From positions 1-6,068 of the forward strand of contig CALKAL010000050.1 of NCBI GenBank assembly GCA_937983065.1: 6,068 bases of DNA, written 5' to 3'. The notes under the pieces are model-generated. The model worked only from the letters and a program-made list of their open reading frames with translations, had not been told where the DNA came from and did not search any database. Source of the DNA: an uncultured Bacillaceae bacterium (GTDB taxonomy: Bacteria; Bacillota; Bacilli; Bacillales; Alkalibacillaceae). Shown here one piece after another: positions 1 to 3,077 of the stretch. The position numbers and the translations under genes are program-made. Position 1 is the stretch's first letter. Each line of letters starts with the position of its first letter.

Positions 1-60
1 AGAAATCAATTTCTCACTCAACGCACTGACCTCATTTTCCAAATAAATTATCTTATTCAT
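1..60 (-). CDS. Possible 5' end of a divergent gene, cut by the left window edge
   Basis: Read on the minus strand from an ATG at position 60, there are 20 open codons that run off the left edge; an in-frame stop lies a few codons upstream. The peptide begins MNKIIYLENEVS and places hydrophobic residues at 4, 7, 11, 14 and 18, a regular 3-4 spacing typical of a coiled coil, which argues mildly for real coding. No good ribosome binding site precedes the ATG (only AGGG about 15 bases away). A TTG at codon 14 has GAGGT at 7 bases and could be the true start. The plus strand is also open here (stop at 79-81), so the 3' end of a plus-strand gene is an alternative. Family not recognised; the open stretch is too short to be sure. 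Confidence 0.3.
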   Translation of the reverse strand, partial: MNKIIYLENEVSALSEKLIS

Positions 61-113
61 TGTAATTTTGATACGCCCTAATTATTCTGTCGTAGTGATA
101 CTTTTTTCTTAAA

Positions 114-143
114 ATGTCATATTTATTTTTCAAAAAATATATA
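114..143 (+). promoter_or_regulatory. Tentative promoter of the acidic lipoprotein gene
   Basis: ATGTCA at 114-119 (four of six bases match TTGACA) is followed 18 bases later by TATATA at 138-143 in a very AT-rich stretch. Transcription would start near 150 and give a leader of about 55 bases. A better-looking TATAAT at 186-191 is too close to the ribosome binding site to serve, because the transcript would start inside that site. The match is weak; the rest of 61-205 shows no other clear signal. Confidence 0.25.
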
Positions 144-205
144 AATAATCCCTCATAATTTGGTAACACTACTCTCGACAGATAATATAATTAGGAGGTA
201 CAGCA

Positions 206-505
206 ATGAAAGTGAATTCACGTCTACTCAGCATATTAATTGCAATGTTTTTAACTTTAGGTGCATTAAGCGCCTGTGGAACTGAAGAAAATGACGATCA
301 AAATGTTGATGACCAGCAGCAACAGGACCAACAAAACCAGGATCAAAATCAACAAGATCAACAAGATCAGGACCAAATGAATGAGGATCCTGGAATTGAC
401 AACGATCAATTAGAGGAAGAGCAGGATCAAATGCAAGATGAGCTTGATAATGACCGTACGAATACCGAAGACGGGAACTTAGAAGATGAAACAGATACAG
501 ATTAA
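206..505 (+). CDS. Small acidic D/Q/N-rich lipoprotein, function unknown
   Basis: This is a 99-residue protein starting at an ATG with AGGAGGT at 193-199, six bases upstream. Residues 1-23 form a lipoprotein signal peptide: a charged N-end (K2, R6), a hydrophobic core at about 7-21 and the lipobox L-S-A-C with the modified cysteine at 24. The protein should therefore be anchored to the outer face of the membrane. The mature part has 76 residues, of which about 30 are D or E and 19 are Q, with a single basic residue (R84). Residues 35-57 consist only of D, Q and N. There is no other cysteine, no aromatic residue and little hydrophobic content, so a folded core is unlikely; it is probably disordered. 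Cation binding or a cell-wall spacer role is conceivable but is only a guess. It has its own terminator and appears monocistronic. I do not recognise a named family. The signal peptide, ribosome binding site and terminator make it a convincing gene. Confidence 0.85.
   Translation: MKVNSRLLSILIAMFLTLGALSACGTEENDDQNVDDQQQQDQQNQDQNQQDQQDQDQMNEDPGIDNDQLEEEQDQMQDELDNDRTNTEDGNLEDETDTD
349..366 (+). repeat. Perfect 9-bp tandem repeat inside the lipoprotein gene
   Basis: TCAACAAGA occurs twice back to back, followed by a degenerate third copy, and encodes repeated Q-Q-D units. The whole block at about 305-380 is low-complexity CAA/CAG/GAT/GAC. Because the unit is a multiple of three, gain or loss of copies would change protein length without shifting the frame. 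Confidence 0.7.
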
Positions 506-515
506 GAAAACATAC

Positions 516-546
516 AGCTGATCATATTAAATGGTCAGCTTTTTTT
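516..546 (+). terminator. Intrinsic terminator of the lipoprotein gene
   Basis: AGCTGATCAT (516-525) pairs with ATGGTCAGCT (531-540) over 10 base pairs, including one G-U pair, around a 5-base loop. Six Ts follow directly (541-546). It begins 11 bases after the lipoprotein stop codon. Confidence 0.88.
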
Positions 547-594
547 AATGGGAAAAGGATAATAAATTTTTCTTATGGAAAAATGTCAAAATTA

Positions 595-690
595 GAAATA
601 ACAGAACATTTTTTCATATGTTCAGAAAAAGAACATAATTATGGTAAAAAAGTATGGTAAATACGGGACTTTATTGTAAAATATTGTATG
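595..690 (+). promoter_or_regulatory. Probable comK control region with repeated half-sites
   Basis: This AT-rich stretch upstream of comK holds several repeats: GAACAT at 604-609, its inverse ATGTTC at 618-623 and GAACAT again at 631-636; TATGGTAAA at 640-648 and again at 653-661; TATTGTA at 672-678 and 682-688. TAAAAT at 677-682 could be a -10 element, giving a start near 689 and a leader of about 38 bases. No good -35 is present at the right distance, as expected for a promoter that needs an activator. One AT-box resembling the ComK target (AAAA-N5-TTTT, one mismatch) lies at 600-612. B. subtilis comK is known to be autoactivated, so autoregulation is plausible, but the box spacing here does not match the known pattern well. 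Confidence 0.4.
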
Positions 691-710
691 AAAAGTACAA
701 CAATATTCCT

Positions 711-718
711 AGAAGGAG
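711..718 (+). promoter_or_regulatory. Ribosome binding site that fixes the comK start at 727
   Basis: AGAAGGAG is eight bases before the ATG at 727. The earlier in-frame ATG at 688 has no such site, and the 13 residues it would add do not resemble the ComK N-terminus. Confidence 0.8.
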
Positions 719-726
719 AAGATGTT

Positions 727-1200
727 ATGGTAAAAACTAAACGCTATACTATCAATCGAAATACGATGGCAATTTTGCCTAATAGGGACATTGTTTACTC
801 GAGCATCATCTATGAATCAAACCAGATGATTTTATGCGAAACACCACCGTTTAACATCATTAATGAATCGTGCATCGAGAAAGGGTCCACATTCGATGGA
901 AGAAGAAAGGCAATCCAGCATATGACAAAAAAGCGAGGGCTTCTTCCAACACCGATTGAACCAGCAAAAGGGATGATCGTTATTCCGACGAAAAAAGTGA
1001 ACGACCCTTACGCTGAATGGCTCATGTACTATCATATAAAAGAGTGCCGCCCGAGCAAAAAGGGTAAGGATTACTCGGAAATTATTTTTACGAACGGACA
1101 AAAGATTGAAGTGGAATTATCATACAATCGGATGAAAAACCAAATTATGTTGGCCGCGTTCATTTTCGGTCATTTTATAAAAGGAAAATATATATCATAA
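727..1200 (+). CDS. comK: ComK-family competence transcription factor, short form
   Basis: The protein has 157 residues from the chosen ATG. In B. subtilis, ComK is the master activator of genetic competence: it binds AT-rich boxes and switches on the DNA-uptake and recombination genes and its own promoter. Matches to B. subtilis ComK recalled from memory run through the whole length: N-E-S-C with a following G-S-T-F-D-G-R-R (residues 46-60), I-P-T (86-88), E-W-L-M-Y-Y-H-I-K-E (97-106), and F-T-N-G followed by L-S-Y-N and N-Q (121-139). The chain then ends after G-K-Y-I-S, about 35 residues before the B. subtilis end (192 residues). The missing part includes the segment known to be recognised by the MecA adaptor for ClpCP degradation. 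The stop is followed at once by a strong terminator, so this looks like a natural short form and not an interrupted gene. The gene stands alone between two terminators. Family assignment is firm; whether it drives competence in this organism is inference. Confidence 0.9.
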   Translation: MVKTKRYTINRNTMAILPNRDIVYSSIIYESNQMILCETPPFNIINESCIEKGSTFDGRRKAIQHMTKKRGLLPTPIEPAKGMIVIPTKKVNDPYAEWLMYYHIKECRPSKKGKDYSEIIFTNGQKIEVELSYNRMKNQIMLAAFIFGHFIKGKYIS

Positions 1201-1202
1201 TG

Positions 1203-1243
1203 AAAGCAGCTCTTTTCAATAAAAAGAAAAGGGCTGTTTTTTT
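1203..1243 (+). terminator. Intrinsic terminator of comK
   Basis: CAGCTCTTTTC (1207-1217) pairs with GAAAAGGGCTG (1226-1236) over 11 base pairs with one G-U, and the stem can extend outward through AAAG and the T-run. Seven Ts follow (1237-1243). It starts three bases after the comK stop and separates comK from the efflux operon. Confidence 0.92.
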
Positions 1244-1278
1244 GTCAATAAACGTTCAATAATTTCTCATCTTATGAG

Positions 1279-1307
1279 TTGTAATCATGTGGATGACGAA
1301 GTATATT
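1279..1307 (+). promoter_or_regulatory. Probable sigma-A promoter of the efflux operon
   Basis: TTGTAA (1279-1284) and TATATT (1302-1307) are separated by exactly 17 bases and match the vegetative consensus at four and five of six positions. The start would be near 1314, leaving a leader of about 48 bases before the GTG start. A small palindrome, CTCAT-CTT-ATGAG (1266-1278), abuts the -35. The only other -35-like hexamer, TTGACT at 1320, would put the start inside the ribosome binding site. Confidence 0.55.
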
Positions 1308-1318
1308 AGTAATATCGC

Positions 1319-1336
1319 ATTGACTGACTGGTCATT
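1319..1336. promoter_or_regulatory. Candidate operator for the TetR-type regulator
   Basis: The stretch TGACTGACTGGTCA (1321-1334) has inverted arms TGAC and GTCA around six bases, of the general form bound by TetR/AcrR repressors. It lies just downstream of the predicted start site and 28 bases ahead of the regulator gene. A bound dimer here would block transcription of the whole operon, so autorepression is likely. The symmetry is imperfect. Confidence 0.45.
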
Positions 1337-1345
1337 CTAGTATAG

Positions 1346-1353
1346 AAAGGAGG
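1346..1353 (+). promoter_or_regulatory. Ribosome binding site deciding the GTG start of the TetR gene
   Basis: AAAGGAGG lies eight bases before the GTG at 1362 and six before an overlapping, out-of-frame ATG at 1360. Only the GTG frame gives a long protein with the regulator's normal N-terminus. The site sits in the 20-base loop between TGGTCA (1329-1334) and TGACCA (1355-1360), which can pair in RNA. Confidence 0.75.
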
Positions 1354-1361
1354 CTGACCAT

Positions 1362-2192
1362 GTGCATCCGAAACAGAAGCAAATTATAGAAGTAAGTATT
1401 GATCTTTTTGCTAAAAAAGGGTTCCACGCGACATCGGTCCAAGAAATTGTTGATAAAGCCGAAGTAGCAAAAGGGACGTTTTACACTTATTTTCAATCAA
1501 AAGAAGATTTAATATTATCGATGTACGATTATTATTTTGGCTATGTTATGGAAAAAATGAAAGAAGCCGAAGACAATCAAAGTGATGCGAGAAAAGCGTT
1601 AGAAAATGAACTCAACATCTTTTTTCATATTTTACTTAAACATAAATCATTAATTATGATGATGCTGAGAGATCAAGTTCCATTAGGTAAAGATATGGAA
1701 GTATTAGTTATGCGAACTCGACAGCAAAGCTTTGAATGGGTGAAAAAACATATCCGCGCCATATACGGCGAAGGAATCGAGCGTTACGAAAACGACGCCT
1801 CCATCCTATTTGAAGGGATATTTAAAGAATATGCGAATTGGCTCGTTGTCGCTGAAGAGGCCGTTAACATTAAAAAGCTGCCTCAATTTATTTTAAACAT
1901 ACTTGATACGATTTGCCATCATTTAATGCAATCGGATGAAGAGCCTGTCATTACCCATTTGCCCGAGTTGTTTCAGCAAGAATCCATCCTTATTAATAAA
2001 ATGAAGCAGATGATACATAGTGTCGTTATTGAAGATCAACAAAAGGCGCTTGAAGCGATTGAGGTCATCGAAGCAGAGTTACAAAAAAATAACCGGCAAA
2101 TGCTCATTATTGAATCGATGCTCATTCATTTGAGAAAATATGACGTTTTAAAAAATGACATTGAACAATTAGAAAAAATTTTAGACTTATAG
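1362..2192 (+). CDS. TetR/AcrR-family transcriptional regulator of the efflux operon
   Basis: The protein has 276 residues and starts at GTG. Residues 1-52 are a classic TetR DNA-binding domain: K-Q-I-I-E followed by D-L-F-A-K-K-G-F-H-A-T-S-V (helix 1 and turn), E-I-V-D-K-A-E-V-A-K-G-T-F-Y-T-Y-F (helix-turn-helix, about 28-44) and S-K-E-D-L. The all-helical remainder should bind an effector and dimerise. The chain is longer than the usual 190-220 residues: about 190-276 is an extra helical region rich in E, K, Q, I and L, probably coiled coil. The gene is first in the operon, 12 bases ahead of the adaptor, with a candidate operator over its promoter, so it most likely represses itself and the pump. 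In B. subtilis the RND pump gene swrC (yerP) lies next to the TetR gene yerO; this may be a counterpart, but I assign no symbol. The effector cannot be told from sequence. Confidence 0.92.
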   Translation: MHPKQKQIIEVSIDLFAKKGFHATSVQEIVDKAEVAKGTFYTYFQSKEDLILSMYDYYFGYVMEKMKEAEDNQSDARKALENELNIFFHILLKHKSLIMMMLRDQVPLGKDMEVLVMRTRQQSFEWVKKHIRAIYGEGIERYENDASILFEGIFKEYANWLVVAEEAVNIKKLPQFILNILDTICHHLMQSDEEPVITHLPELFQQESILINKMKQMIHSVVIEDQQKALEAIEVIEAELQKNNRQMLIIESMLIHLRKYDVLKNDIEQLEKILDL

Positions 2193-2197
2193 GAGTG
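2191..2197 (+). promoter_or_regulatory. Ribosome binding site of the adaptor gene, overlapping the TetR stop
   Basis: AGGAGTG begins inside the TAG stop codon of the regulator (2190-2192). It is seven bases from the ATG at 2205 but only three from an out-of-frame ATG at 2201, so 2205 is the proper start. The overlap suggests translational coupling. Confidence 0.75.
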
Positions 2198-2204
2198 AAC
2201 ATGA

Positions 2205-3077
2205 ATGAAAAAGAGAATAGCTTTAGTTTTCTTAAGCACGCTTCTCATATTAGCAGCGTGTAATGAAACGGATGAACAAGTAGAAGAAACTGACACGGAA
2301 ATACCTGTTGAAGTGTCTAATATTTATAAGGATGATTTTACAGCGGAAAGAACATATATTGCCCGGACGATGCCGAGTGATATGATGCCCGTCATTTTAC
2401 CATCACCAGGGGAGGTAGACGAACTATACGTTGAAAGAGGCGACACCGTTGAGGAAGGGGAAGTCATTGCAGAAATTATTACCCCACAACAAGTGCGGCT
2501 AGAAATTGAGGCGCCGATGGATGGAGTCGTTCAACAATTAAATTTAGTCGAAGAGCGGATGGCAGCCAATGAAGAACCAGCTGCGACGATTGTCAATATA
2601 GATCCATTAACGTTATCATTTAACGTTCCAGCAAGTGAGGTTGATAAATTTTCTGTCGATGATGAGCTTACTTTTGAAGCATCCGCTAACGATGAATCAG
2701 GAACAGCGACGATTACATATGTTGCGAATTCTGCAGGGGAAACAGGAATGTATGCGATCGAAGCGGAACTCGAAAACCCGAGTCAAAACCTTTTAGCTGG
2801 CATGACGGTTCAAGTTTTTTATGAAGAAGTATTAGCTGAGGATGTCTTAATCGTACCAACTGAAGCGATTGTTGAACGAGGCGGAGAAGCTTTCGTTTAC
2901 ATCGTTGAAAATGGTGAAGCAAAAGCGATTGACGTTGAAGTGATTGTTATGCAAACCGATGAAACAGCAATCGAGGTTGAAAATGATGCATTAGATGAAA
3001 ATTCACAGCTAGTCACTCGAGGACAGCTCATGATTACAGATGGTCAAAAGGTTCGCCTCGTTGGGGAGGGTCAATAA
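2205..3077 (+). CDS. RND efflux adaptor (membrane-fusion) lipoprotein, hairpin-less
   Basis: The protein has 290 residues. Residues 1-18 are a lipoprotein signal peptide ending in the lipobox L-A-A-C, with the lipidated cysteine at 19, so the protein is tethered outside the membrane. The HlyD/AcrA-type layout follows: a first lipoyl half at about 64-91 (P-S-P-G-E-V-D-E-L-Y-V-E-R-G-D-T-V-E-E-G), a second at about 99-133 (I-E-A-P-M-D-G-V-V), a beta-barrel at about 134-206 with the family signature L-L-A-G-M-T-V, and a membrane-proximal domain at about 207-288 (V-L-I-V-P-T-E-A-I-V). Only about ten residues join the two lipoyl halves, where AcrA has a long helical hairpin that reaches TolC. The mature chain is very acidic, about 61 D/E against 12 K/R. 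It should assemble with the pump encoded directly downstream, whose ATG follows this stop codon without a gap. Family assignment is firm; the substrate is unknown. Confidence 0.92.
   Translation: MKKRIALVFLSTLLILAACNETDEQVEETDTEIPVEVSNIYKDDFTAERTYIARTMPSDMMPVILPSPGEVDELYVERGDTVEEGEVIAEIITPQQVRLEIEAPMDGVVQQLNLVEERMAANEEPAATIVNIDPLTLSFNVPASEVDKFSVDDELTFEASANDESGTATITYVANSAGETGMYAIEAELENPSQNLLAGMTVQVFYEEVLAEDVLIVPTEAIVERGGEAFVYIVENGEAKAIDVEVIVMQTDETAIEVENDALDENSQLVTRGQLMITDGQKVRLVGEGQ

Noticed and set aside
186..191. TATAAT as the -10 of the lipoprotein promoter
   Set aside because: It sits one base before the ribosome binding site, so the transcript would begin inside that site.
305..380. CAA/CAG/GAT-rich block as a CRISPR-like or regulatory repeat
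   Set aside because: It is in-frame low-complexity coding sequence for D, Q and N residues, without spacers of constant length.
612..623. LexA (SOS) box upstream of comK
   Set aside because: TTTC-ATAT-GTTC matches only the right half of the Bacillus GAAC-N4-GTTC box, and the true GAAC copies are at the wrong spacing.
688..726. Longer comK start at the ATG at 688, adding 13 residues
   Set aside because: No ribosome binding site precedes it, the added residues do not resemble ComK, and the ATG at 727 has AGAAGGAG at eight bases.
832..1101. Minus-strand open frame opposite comK
   Set aside because: It lies wholly within comK on the other strand, has no recognisable product, and comK has clear family motifs and signals.
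2201..2263. Alternative ATG at 2201 for the adaptor, opening a 20-codon frame
   Set aside because: It is only three bases from the ribosome binding site, out of frame with the adaptor, and ends quickly; the 2205 ATG gives a lipoprotein signal peptide.
2713..2922. Minus-strand open frame within the adaptor gene
   Set aside because: Shadow of the adaptor coding sequence; no family resemblance.
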